A DNA stretch of 19,091 nucleotides from Jimgerdemannia flammicorona (taxonomy: Eukaryota > Mucoromycota > Endogonomycetes > Endogonales > Endogonaceae): contig RBNI01002260.1 in NCBI GenBank assembly GCA_003990745.1, positions 1 through 19,091 of the forward strand, given 5' to 3'. The position numbers and the translations under genes were made by a program. This document shows, piece after piece, positions 1 through 8,224 of the stretch (position 1 is its first letter; each line of letters opens with the position of its first letter). The notes beneath the pieces are model-generated. The model did not search any database. It was not told the origin of the DNA and saw nothing but the letters and a program-made list of their open reading frames with translations.

Positions 1-1053
1 GTGTTTCCTCAATCATCAGTAACTATATTATCTCTCTACGAGCAGTTTTTAAATAAAATAAACTTTTCAGATATATTTGTTTTATTATATGTGAGGGGCA
101 AAATTTAAAAACCCCGGTTATTTTTACAGTTTATTAATATAACTAAGCAAAATTCTATTTGTTGTATATACTTTATTTGTTATGCCAAATCACGTAATCC
201 ATCATCTGGTCTAAAGAGATCGCGAGGGTGTAGTGATTTCTTGGGGTAATGACAAACCTAAGATATGCAGTTAGTGGAGTCAATGTTGATATCATCAATA
301 TAACTACTAATTCTTTTTTACTAATTATGTTTTGAAATATTGCACCGATTTATGAGTGCAGTAGTGTTGATAATAGTTATTATCAAATATCTATCATTTT
401 ATAACAGGTAATTGCATTTTAAAGCTCAGGAACATGTCCAAACATAGGACATCTGACATGTGTTATTATGTATTTGTGGCTGGTGTCATTCGTACTAGGC
501 ACATATCCGCGGGTGATATATCATTTGGAACTGAACTTTGATGCAGGAAGCCTGGCGTTAACATGCGTTTGATATAATAATATTATATGATTTTGTAGTA
601 GTTTGTTGGGATGCCTTTGGGGCAGAGATGGGTGGAGTGTATGAATAAGTCTAAGAGTTGACATGGTCTTTCATTATTCCATGGCCTGGTGTGGTGCCAT
701 ACATATATCCTGGAGCTATTGGTATATTTGTATTCAATCGCTTCAACTTTTAACGTGCACGTTAATCGATGCATGTGCAACTCTCATAAGCAAGTATATG
801 ATTTGTATCACACAATGCATAACAATCCCACTCAAATAGGCAATTGAAGTGGGTTTTGATGACTCACTATATACTATTATACTATGGGCGCTCATCAACC
901 GTCTTCTTGGTTTTTGATGGGACTGCGATGTGCTTTTTCGAGATGGTGCATCCATTCCAATCAGCCTGCGTCTAGCAGCACAACAAGGATCCAATCCCGT
1001 CCATCGTTTTTATTGTCGGTTACACCAGCCGGGTTTGCAATACTCGAAGTGGA
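1..1053. other. Non-repetitive region with no supported gene
   Basis: This stretch has mixed composition with scattered CpG, unlike the CpG-depleted DNA further right. The open frames in it (all under 90 codons, on both strands) show no recognisable motif and no convincing splice-linked extension. A perfect 16-bp palindrome lies at 750-765. It could be intergenic DNA or a UTR of a gene off the left edge; the sequence does not decide. Confidence 0.5.
750..765. repeat. Perfect 16-bp palindrome
   Basis: TTAACGTGCACGTTAA equals its own reverse complement. Such a site could bind a dimeric regulator, but only the symmetry is visible and no regulated gene next to it is supported. Confidence 0.5.
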
Positions 1054-1360
1054 GATATAATTTTATATATTACGATGGTGATGGCGACGACGCCGTTGGA
1101 GACCTAGACCTCTTTAGAATAGCTTCGGAGAAAAATAAGTATACCGCCTCACCAGGTCCATACTATGTACCAGCATGACCTCCGGATTTAGAAGTCAGCC
1201 TCACCCCCGATGGACAACCTTTTTGGCATTAGAGAGTCACGTACCCTGCCCCGGGCTTTTTTTCTTATCAGCTGAGGTAACAATTTCACCCAAATTTGGA
1301 ATTGCGCCGTGCGAAGTTTGTCAATGGTTCTAACGAAATGTTCACGTGGACCTCTCCTAC
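1054..1360 (+). repeat. Diverged direct repeat, copy 1 (possible coding relic)
   Basis: The first 77 bases (1054-1130) match 1451-1527 at roughly 87 percent by eye. Weaker matches follow: a GACCTCC.GATTTAGAAGT block, a GATGGACAACC..TTTTGG block, and an ACGTGGAC box at 1338-1358. In the matching frame both copies read YNFIYY-(D/N)G-x-GDDAVGDLDL and later DGQPFW, so peptide-level similarity persists through the DNA differences. That suggests a duplicated coding segment. Copy 1 has in-frame stops after the first block, so it is probably a pseudogene. I do not recognise the family. Confidence 0.55.
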
Positions 1361-1450
1361 TGATGGATGCGTGGGTTGTCCCAGTGAAAAAATGTGTCAC
1401 GGTCCTGGACCGCGTTGCAGTCAAAAACTTGGCGCGTCGATCACGTCATT

Positions 1451-1900
1451 GATATAATTTTATTTATTACAATGGTAGTGGCGACGACGCTGTTGGAGAC
1501 CTGGACCTTCTTAGAAAAGCGTCGGAGATTAGGGAACGCGCCTCACTTCAGGTCCATACCACCAGCTGTACGAAACGCCCTATTGATAGCATGACCTCCA
1601 GATTTAGAAGTCCAGTTGCAACAACATTCTCTGATGGACAACCCTTTTGGTATCAGAGTAACATTGTACCCATACACCCTGGGCCTTTTCTTCTTAGGCC
1701 TATGTATCACTCTGAGCTTGCATTTTTATTTACCCACAACCTGCTGACATGCACCAATATAAACACTATTGGACTAAGATGTAATGGGGACGCTCAGTTG
1801 TCCCGGTCACAATTTTACCATCGCTCTTGCGCCATGCGGAATTGTCGATAGTCCTTCCCATTTTGGCAGGAAAAACAGAATGTCCACGTGGACTTCTCCC
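1451..1900 (+). repeat. Diverged direct repeat, copy 2 (possible coding relic)
   Basis: This is the second copy of the unit that begins at 1054, offset by 397 bases at its 5' end. It runs open in one frame from about 1453 to 1851, giving a peptide with GDDAVGDLDLLRKASE, then DGQPFWYQSN and a Cys-containing tail. The ACGTGGAC box lies 542 bases from its partner, so copy 2 carries about 145 extra bases or copy 1 has lost them. No start codon is evident before the first block, where an in-frame TGA lies at 1450-1452. The product is unrecognised; it may be an exon or a decayed paralogue. Confidence 0.5.
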
Positions 1901-2246
1901 ATGAAATGCACAGATGGGTTAAAAACACTCCAGTTAGACATACCAAATGCAACACTGATCGATTTATCATACTTGCTCGGTGTCGCGTGGCGTGGTTATA
2001 CTTACTGTGTTGTGCGCACTCCTTTGTATATGTAGTCCCTCTACTGGAACCCAAGACCCCAAACCAGGGTAAAAGCGACCGTTTGACCCGCACTAGCTCA
2101 TGAGGCATAGCAGCAGACATTTCACATTTTATTGTCCAATGACATTTCGGGGTGCTTTACAATTAATGACCCTTACATTATACACTGAATCGATGACAAG
2201 ACAACGTTGACCTCCTTTGCAGGCTTGAGGGTGCTTGGTACATGGC
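1901..2246. other. Stretch without a supported gene
   Basis: Only short frames in both directions are present. The right part would be the 3' flank of the minus-strand gene model at 2247-2810. No repeat or RNA gene is recognised. Confidence 0.4.
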
Positions 2247-2810
2247 TCATATATTCCATGTATATATGTACCCTCGCCATCGACGAAAACCCACACGGGG
2301 CTGTGAGTGGTTCTTTGTATTACTGCCCGAACAGATGCCTGTAATGGTGTATTGTTTCGAGATAGCTGTCATGATGGGATTGCTCACATGTTGTGGCTCG
2401 AGATTGTGATTTGCAAAGAGGATGACTTTCCCGACTGTGACACTGAAAAGTGGAAATTCAAATAAGAAAAGAGAAAAAAACATAATGAATTTGGAAAAGG
2501 GTTATTATTAGTCAAATACCTTTTGATAGCCTCAGTGAACTGTGTCATATTAGCTTTGATTCGCGAAGCTGTTGGTTTCACATGTACTGGCCGTATAACA
2601 AAGCCGCAAGTCAGCAGAATGATGTTTATATCAGAATGCGAACAATCCCTAAAAATTCACTTCTAAACCTGAGTCGTACATCATGAGGTCAGGTTCCTTT
2701 TTTTAATAAAAAAAAAAAATGAAAGAAAATATACCAAAAACAAGATACCTAATCTGCTGTTGCTGCTGTTCCTTTGCCTTAACGATCCTCTTTGAACCAA
2801 AGATCACCAT
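2247..2810 (-). CDS. Candidate three-exon gene, unknown 128-aa product
   Basis: Three minus-strand segments join in frame through canonical fungal-sized introns. Exon 1 (2810-2749) begins ATG and encodes MVIFGSKRIVKAKE followed by a Gln run; donor GTATCT at 2748. Intron 1 is 100 nt and ends TTTTTAG at 2649. Exon 2 is 2648-2520; donor GTATTTG at 2519. Intron 2 is 77 nt and ends CTTTTCAG at 2443. Exon 3 is 2442-2247 and ends TGA. The lengths 62+129+196 total 387 nt, and both junctions are phase 2. No domain is recognised: there is no signal peptide, and only a modest hydrophobic patch (INIILLTCGFVI) in exon 2. CpG is normal here, so it is not obviously mutated like the transposons. The model rests on splice consensus and frame only. 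The true gene could have more exons, or this may be chance. Confidence 0.35.
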
Positions 2811-3222
2811 TTTCCTTGGTATGGGTCAAGATCACTAACCACTTTTTAGCATCTATACATCAGCTTTTTTTTTAAAAGAAAAAAAAACAATTAATTGTCA
2901 TTATAATCTGCTAGAAAATATTATTATATGGGTATATATATATATATAATATATCTTTGGTTGATGGCAAATGCAGAAGTTTGCAACAATGCTTCATTGA
3001 AGAAAGGTCCTTTTCTGCACCCAACCCCAAGTTCTCCAACCACCTCTATGGAGTATTCTCTAAAAATATTGCCAACTTGAGTGATGAACAATAGAGCAAA
3101 ATTGTTTTGCAAGTAGTTCAGTATACTGCTCTCTAGTTTGATAAATACCTAGAGTTTAGTACTAAGTCTAATGAGTAGACTTAAGCAAAGAAAAAAAGGA
3201 TGTAAAGAATTATTACAAGCCT
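2811..3222. other. AT-rich stretch without a supported gene
   Basis: Homopolymer A/T tracts occur around 2866-2888 and a TA run at 2935-2953. Between about 2955 and 3110 both strands can be read as protein-like peptides of up to 62 codons, but neither has a recognisable motif or flanking splice signals, so no gene is called. Confidence 0.4.
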
Positions 3223-3223
3223 C

Positions 3224-3453
3224 TGGAATTTCTGACAGAAATTCCTATGGAAATTCCTATGGAAATTCCTAGAGAATTTCCAACTAGTAATCATAATTAT
3301 CCAAAGTAATATATATAACTATATATGGACATATCCAGCATACTATATTTAGTTATAGCCTTTAATTATACATAAATACTCTCTATACTGAGTATGTTGT
3401 AATCTCAGCTCTGCTCTCTCTGTATATAAGAATAAAGTAGTATTCTTATCACA
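3224..3453 (+). mobile_element. Possible solo-LTR relic
   Basis: The segment starts TGGAATTTC and ends CTTATCACA, so it is bounded by TG...CA. It contains CTCTCTGTATATAAGAATAAAG near 3415-3436, where a TATA-like box and an AATAAA signal are packed together as in many LTRs of fungal Copia-type elements. No second LTR, no internal coding region and no exact target-site duplication were found. The call is tentative. Confidence 0.28.
3225..3282. repeat. Palindrome plus short tandem repeat
   Basis: GGAATTTCTG and CAGAAATTCC form perfect 10-bp inverted arms around a single A (3225-3245). This is followed by tandem 12-mers of the form AAATTCCTATGG up to about 3274 and an inverted AGAGAATTTCC. The run looks like the edge of a transposable element terminal repeat. 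Confidence 0.6.
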
Positions 3454-3559
3454 AACCCTCAGATCTGACTTGTTAATAATTTCAAGTCTAATTAACTTAG
3501 AATATAAGCACAGCCATTCTTATCTATATAAGAACCCAAAAGTGATACCTAGACTCTAC

Positions 3560-3909
3560 TGTAATAAGTAATTAAAACTCAGTACTTTCTCAAGAACTTG
3601 GAACTTAGGGATGATAGTTATTATTGATTATCTGTAATATATTAATTTTATTGATATATAGTTTTATTACAACTACTATAAATTCAACCCATCTTATAAA
3701 GTAATTCTGAGTTAACTAAATACTCACAAAAAGTAGTATATCAAATTTTAAGACTATGTGGTTACTATTGAGCAAAAGTTATATATCAATATATATATCT
3801 AAAATACTTAAAAATATATATATCAAATGATATTATTTAAATTCCATCAATGAATATGATCTCAGTTACTTAAGCATAAATAATCTAAGACAGATATAGA
3901 TCTAAATAT
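3560..3909. repeat. Left part of degenerate AT-rich array
   Basis: The block at about 3735-3860 (AAAAGTAGTATATCAAATTTTAAGA, then TTACTATTGAGCAAAAG, then ATATATATATCAAATGATATTATTTAAATT) resembles the units at 10,870-12,230 to the right of the Gypsy element. It contains no CpG up to the element edge. It is the left flank of the insertion. Confidence 0.55.
3906..3909. other. Candidate target-site duplication, left (ATAT)
   Basis: ATAT abuts the left LTR, and ATAT (10631-10634) abuts the right LTR. A 4-bp duplication is within the range for Ty3/Gypsy elements, but the AT-rich surroundings make a chance match easy. Confidence 0.4.
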
Positions 3910-4088
3910 TGTAACGTAGCAGATACTTAACCTTATAAGTATGTCAGATTTCTGTATCTTGAATTTTTGATCTTCTTTGACTCCGCAGAGTCCTCAGTAT
4001 GCAGGGGTGGGTGAGTTCGAAGTGTATCTGCCCGCAGGCTTACTAGTTCCTTTGCTTTCTCTTTGCTTTGAACTATTTTGATCTGAGG

Positions 4089-4120
4089 TTTATTCACTCT
4101 AAGATACTGGGTTATTTATA
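4089..4120 (-). promoter_or_regulatory. 3' LTR TATA-like box and polyadenylation signal
   Basis: TATAAATA (4120-4113) is followed 18 bases downstream on the element strand by AATAAA (4094-4089). In the 3' LTR the AATAAA would end the element transcript. The motif pair is visible; function is inferred. Confidence 0.5.
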
Positions 4121-4180
4121 CAGGTTTTGCTAGCTATGTGATGGCTAAGTTATGTGGCTAAGTTTATGAGTCATTTAGTA

Positions 4181-4270
4181 AGTGTTGAGACTTTTCGACA
4201 TTGTCTAAATGCTATACTATATTGGGTCATCGATTTCACTAGTGTCAAGATATTTTGACATTGTCTAAAT
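4181..4270. repeat. 60-bp-period direct repeats inside the LTR
   Basis: AGTGTTGAGACTTTTCGACATTG (4181 on) recurs 60 bases later as AGTGTCAAGATATTTTGACATTG, both followed by TCTAAAT. A GCTATACTATAnTGGG block follows at 4211 and again at 4293. The same arrangement occurs in the right LTR at about 10429-10518, so it is ancestral. It may be an enhancer-like U3 repeat. Confidence 0.6.
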
Positions 4271-4377
4271 TGGAGACTTGGCTAACTATAAGGCTATACT
4301 ATACTGGGAATTGGATTCAGGTACTATGATCAAATGTCTAATTCCCTCTGATTCAGATTACTAATTTGGATTGACCA

Positions 4378-4881
4378 TCACAACTTCCTCCTGAATAGGT
4401 GATTCATCCCTGAAATATCCTATTCAAACTCCCAGGCTTCGATGGTTTTTATGGTCTTATACTGTGCAATTTGTTGTATCACAGTTTCCCAATGATGTCA
4501 CCTGACTTGCTCGAAGTCTGTAGGGATTATTCCTCGGAGATAGGCTAGTGCTGGTTCATCATCTCGAAACAGCTTATGAATTCTCTTGGCAATAGTGATC
4601 TGTGAATAAGAGAGCTGACATTCTGCGATCCAATCTTCTTTAGTCATTTCCACATTCTGATTGAGTATCTGTCCAAGCTTGAAGTACTCTTGGAACTCTG
4701 TTCTATGATGGTAGGCCTTGAAGTGCAAAATTTGGGAGAGGTGGGTCTGGACAATACTTTGGATACTGTCATAACATTCCTCTATAGTCGGGGGTTCAGT
4801 AGTATGCCACTGTCTCTCAATGGCTCTTTGGACAGCACTAGTGATCTTGAGTGCTGTTTCAGTACTTCGGTTATTGGCCAT
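4378..4881 (-). pseudogene. Unrecognised ORF downstream of integrase (ORF3)
   Basis: An ATG at 4881, 13 nt after the integrase stop and in another frame, opens 127 codons to a TGA at 4498-4500. Reading on in the same frame gives WETVIQQIAQYKTIKTIEAW, a TAG at 4420-4422, then SGMNHLFRRKL and a TGA at 4378-4380 just inside the LTR. Protein-like sequence continues past both internal stops, and each is one transition from a sense codon, so the ancestral protein was probably about 167 aa. It looks mostly helical and soluble, with no signal peptide, membrane segment, chromodomain or Cys/His cluster visible. It is not an obvious envelope. It could be an accessory protein or a continuation of Pol. 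I do not recognise the family. Confidence 0.6.
4383..4392 (-). other. Polypurine tract
   Basis: AGGAGGAAGT directly precedes the TGTGATGG start of the 3' LTR on the element strand. This is the expected place and composition for the plus-strand DNA primer in reverse transcription. The same bases encode Arg-Arg-Lys near the end of the ORF that precedes it. Confidence 0.8.
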
Positions 4882-4894
4882 GATACTTCTTGAG

Positions 4895-6124
4895 TCAGTT
4901 TCGGTGGATGGTGGTAGGGATGATTGTGCCTGAAGTTTTTCGTAGCCAAAAGGTAGTCCCTTTTATATCTTGCACCAGGTAAGGTCCTTCCCATTTGGGC
5001 TCCAGTTTTCGTGACCATGAAGCTTCTATCATATTCCGATATACCAGGACTTTGTCTCCTATCTTAATAATCTCCAAAGGCTTGTGGGTCTTTTCTGCAT
5101 TATTCCGTTGAAGTGTCTGTACCTTAATAATGTAATCTTCAGCCTTCTTCCTAATTTGGTGTAGTTTCCTTATCTCTGTGTCCACGTATTTCCAGACAGC
5201 ATCTCCATTGGACAATAAGGTTCCTTGAGAACTTTCTTCTCCGAACAGCATTTCTCGAGGGGTGAAGTGGGTGCTTTGTGATCGAATATCCCGAAGAGCA
5301 GATAATGCTATTGGCAGAGAGTGATCCCAATTTTCGTAGTTATCATAGATCTTAGCAATAATATTCTTGAGTGTTTTGTTGGTCCTTTCTGCTTGTCTGT
5401 TTTCTTGAGGGTAGTATGCCGTGGTCTGAATATGCTGGATTCTGTATTTCTTATAGAGGATCTCAAAGAACTGGTTCACGAATTCTGTTCCTCTGTCTAT
5501 GGTGACTTGTGCTGGGGTCTTGAATCGGCAGATGATTTCTTTGTGAAAGAAATCAGCAATTGACTGTACATTGGCTTCCTTGAGGGGTCCTGCCTCTATC
5601 CATTTTGTGAAGAGGTCCACAATGACAATAATATATTGGTTGCCAGTCAAGGTCAAGGGTAGAGGACCAATTACATCCATTGCAATGTGGGCGAATGGTA
5701 TCAGTTCTATGTGTGCTGATCCTGGGGCTTGATTTCGTTGGTCTTGTTTTTGTTTCTGGCATTTGTCACAGATCTTGACAAATTGTCTGATATCTTCCTC
5801 TATTCCTGGCCACCACATTGTTCTTCTTGCTTTGTCATATGTGTTTTTTCCTCCTAGATAGCCAAGTTCATGTATTGATTTCATTGCTTGCTCCTTCTTG
5901 TGATCAGGTATGACTAGTAGTTTTCCTTTCTTCAGTATTTCTCCATCAGTTTCAAATTGTTTCCATGTCCTGCTGATAATTGTTTGTGTCCATTCTTCTA
6001 GATATTGGGGCATCTTTCGCTGTCCCAGGTAGGTAATGATTCCATAGTAGAGTTCCTTATTCATGATTGATTTGCTGGTTGGAGGTGTTTCGGGATATTC
6101 ATGAGAGGGCATCTGCATTGGCAT
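4895..6124 (-). pseudogene. Integrase domain of Pol
   Basis: This 409-codon open segment holds a complete-looking integrase core. The N-terminal zinc finger reads H85-x3-Y89...C119-x2-C122; the second His of the HHCC finger is Tyr (codon TAT at 5860-5858), a C-to-T type change. The catalytic triad is present as D150 (AMDVIGPL), D210 (TIDRGTEF) and E246 (QAERTN); the Gly usual before QxER is Arg, another transition. A GPY/F module (KWEGPYLV) lies near the C-terminus, with about 30 residues after it and no chromodomain. The ATG at 6124 is probably not a real start: this is the downstream part of the polyprotein, entered after a frame change near 6095. The enzyme would insert element cDNA into the genome in the nucleus. 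Confidence 0.92.
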
Positions 6125-6540
6125 TGGTTCTTCCTGGGTGGTGTACGATTGTTACATCATAGGCTTGTATGTAACTTCATGATCCATCTGGCATAGATTC
6201 CTTTGGGTTGTCCAGTGGTCAGTAGCCAGGTGAGGGCTGAGTGGTCTGTCTGGATAGTGAAGTGTCTTCCAGCGAGGTAGTAGTGGAACTTTTCTACAGC
6301 CCAGATGACTGCGAGGCATTCCAACTTATAGGATTCGTATTCCTTTTCAGCTCCTCTGGTTCCTCGGCTCAGGTATGCGATGACATACTCTACTTTGTCT
6401 TTCTTCTGGGCCAAGACTGCTCCAAGTCTTTGTGCACTTGCATCTGTCTGCAGGATAAATTCTTGAGTCCAATCGGGTCTTCTAAGGATGGGTGCCTGGG
6501 TCAGTCTGACCTTGAGTTCATCAAATGCTTTTTGTTGCCT
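6100..6540 (-). pseudogene. RNase H domain of Pol, broken by a frame change
   Basis: The open stretch contains KAFDELKVRLTQAPIL, then the first catalytic Asp in LQTDASAQ, a Glu in YKLECLAVIWAVEKF, and an Asp in QTDHSALTWLL. These are typical of the Ty3/Gypsy RNase H that degrades RNA in the RNA-DNA hybrid. At about 6170-6180 the frame is lost (a few bases appear inserted near TTACATACAAG). The following frame supplies AYDVTIVHHPGRTNANADALS, the usual end of this domain with its last Asp. Another change near 6095 leads into integrase. In the family this domain is fused directly after RT, as here. Confidence 0.9.
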
Positions 6541-6943
6541 GCGTCCATTGGAACTTGATATCCTTCTTATTGAGTTTGTAAATTGGGCCTGCGATATTGG
6601 AAAATCCTTTAATAAATCTGCGATAGTAGGAGGCAAGTCCCATGAAGGCTTGGGCTTCAGTGACTGTAGTAGGTCTTGGATATGCTGCTACTGCCTATAT
6701 CTTGAGGGAGTCCATGTGTGTTCCAACTCAGTTGATAACATGTCCAAGATAAGAGATCTCGATTTCTGCAAACTTGCATTTCTTTGGTTTGATGTAAAGA
6801 TCATACTTCCTCAACCTTTCCATCATCTGCTGGATGTGCTACAGATGTTCTTCAGCTGTCTTGCTGTAGATGATTACATCATCTACATAAACCATCATCC
6901 ATCTCCCCATGTCATAGTGGAAGATTTTGTTCATCATTTGCTA
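6537..6943 (-). pseudogene. Reverse transcriptase, catalytic and C-terminal part
   Basis: This continues the RT frame after the TAG at 6941-6943. It contains the YVDD active-site motif at 6889-6878 followed by VIIYSKTAEEHL, then RKYDLYIKPKKCKF, ISYLGHVIN, and TEAQAFMGLASYYRRFIKGF, the standard C-terminal RT blocks of Ty3/Gypsy. Stops interrupt it at 6839-6841 (TAG), 6728-6730 (TGA) and 6695-6697 (TAG), each a single transition from a sense codon. At about 6537-6541 the frame shifts into the RNase H segment, best explained by a two-base loss within WTQA-QQKAF. Confidence 0.9.
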
Positions 6944-8158
6944 GAAGCTTGCTGGTGCATTGCATATTCCAAATGGTATTCGCAGATAGACATAGGTTCC
7001 GTCTGGGGTGATGAAAGCTGATTTCTCACTCACTGCTTCTGTGAGGCCAATTTGATAGAATCCTGAGTATAAGTCCAAGGTGCTGTAGTACTGTACTTCA
7101 TCTCTCAGAGTTACAAGAATATCACTGATAAGGGGTAGTGGTTGGCAATCCTTCTTGGTAATCGAGTTGAGCTTTCTATAATCGGTACAGAGTCTTGGTG
7201 CAAATTCTCTTGGCTTGCTTCCTTTCTTCAGGGCTAGTACGACTGGTAAAGCCCAAGGACTACTGGCTTCTTTGATGATACTGGCTTCTTCCATCTGCTT
7301 GATTTCTTCTCTGAGCCATTCGTGGTAGGCTGGCAGGATGGGTCTTGCTTTTTGATAGATTGGTTTGGTGTCTCCTGTATCCACATCATGGTAGTAGTGT
7401 GGGGTCTTTCCTTTGATATTCTTGAAATCTGTGGCAAGGACATCCTCGAATTCATAGAGTATCTTCTTGAGTTCTTTCTTGAGTGGAAACTCATTCCCAA
7501 TAGTGTAGCTGTGCTTGGTTGTGGTTTCCTCCTTCTTGTGATCTAATTCAGTGATTTTGGTGCTGGCAAATACTCCTCTTTCTATAGATCTGAATCCTTT
7601 TCTTCCTCTCTCTGTTTCCTGCAACTTCTTGACTTCCATGATCTTCAGTTGAAGAACTGGGAAGATCAGCATCTGTGCCAGCCGATCCTTCTTCTTGACC
7701 GGGAATGGAATGGTAGGATTGTGATTTCTAGTAATGAGTAGTATTTCCCCAATATAGTCTGAATCGATGACTCCTCCTTCAATGGTGATTTCGCTTTTTG
7801 CCAGACTGCTTCTTGTTTTGAGAATTCCAACATGGTCTTTTGGAATGGTCATCTCCAGTCCAGTTGCAAGTAGGGTGGTTGTCTGGGGCTCCAGTACAGT
7901 TTCCTCTACTGTGGCGATATCCATTCCGGCTGCATTTTCTGACTTGTATTCTGGTAGAACTGCATCAGGATGGATTTTCCAAATCTTGACCTTGATCTCT
8001 TCTTCATCGTCGCTGTCTTCTAGGAGGGCTGGTGATTCATCATCTTCCTCCTCTTCCTTTTTTCTTCTGGCCTGTTCTTCGAGAACCTTCTGTTTTCTTT
8101 CATAGTGGATCTTCTTGATTCCACTGGTACATTGGTAGCAATCATTGATATGCTCCAT
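6941..8158 (-). pseudogene. Pol segment: acidic linker, dUTPase and N-terminal RT
   Basis: This open frame of 405 codons starts inside Pol, in the same frame as protease upstream. Residues 1-30 carry a small Cys cluster, and 31-54 are very acidic and basic (KKEEEEDD...EDSDDEEE). Residues about 55-195 match trimeric dUTPases: motif 1 AGMDIAT (77-83), motif 2 KTRSSLA (114-120), motif 3 GGVIDSDYIGEI with catalytic Asp132 (128-139), motif 4 KKDRLAQML (156-164), and a damaged Gly-rich motif 5 RGRKGFRSIE (184-193). dUTPase hydrolyses dUTP to dUMP and pyrophosphate. RT then begins, with SSPWALPVV, LCTDYRKLN and the motif A Asp362 in LDLYSGFYQI, and stops at TAG 6941-6943 inside the FQQMMN-type block. 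A dUTPase between protease and RT is unusual for a fungal Gypsy element. Confidence 0.93.
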
Positions 8159-8224
8159 ACAGTATATCTTGATTCCATGGGGGTAGACTCCTTGTGGTGC
8201 ATATCCTTCTGCAATCTTCTTGCA

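Larger units (their letters stand above)
3910..4382 (-). repeat. 3' LTR of the Gypsy element
   Basis: On the element strand it runs TGTGATGG...GTTACA. It is collinear without gaps with the right LTR. It contains a TATA-like TATAAATA at 4113-4120, AATAAA at 4089-4094, a GACTC-CGCA-GAGTC hairpin at 3979-3992, and two 30-bp direct repeats at 4181-4210 and 4241-4270. The coding strand of the upstream ORF ends within its first five bases. Confidence 0.95.

Noticed and set aside
583..994. Minus-strand frames of 65 and 83 codons in the left region
   Set aside because: They have no motif, no splice-linked extension and no similarity visible to the eye.
4378..4881. Envelope gene of a retrovirus-like element
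   Set aside because: There is no signal peptide, membrane segment or fusion-type hydrophobic stretch in the frame.
6241..7021. Plus-strand open frames (105 and 177 codons) opposite Pol
   Set aside because: They are antisense to well-motivated RT/RNase H sequence on the minus strand and show no motif of their own.
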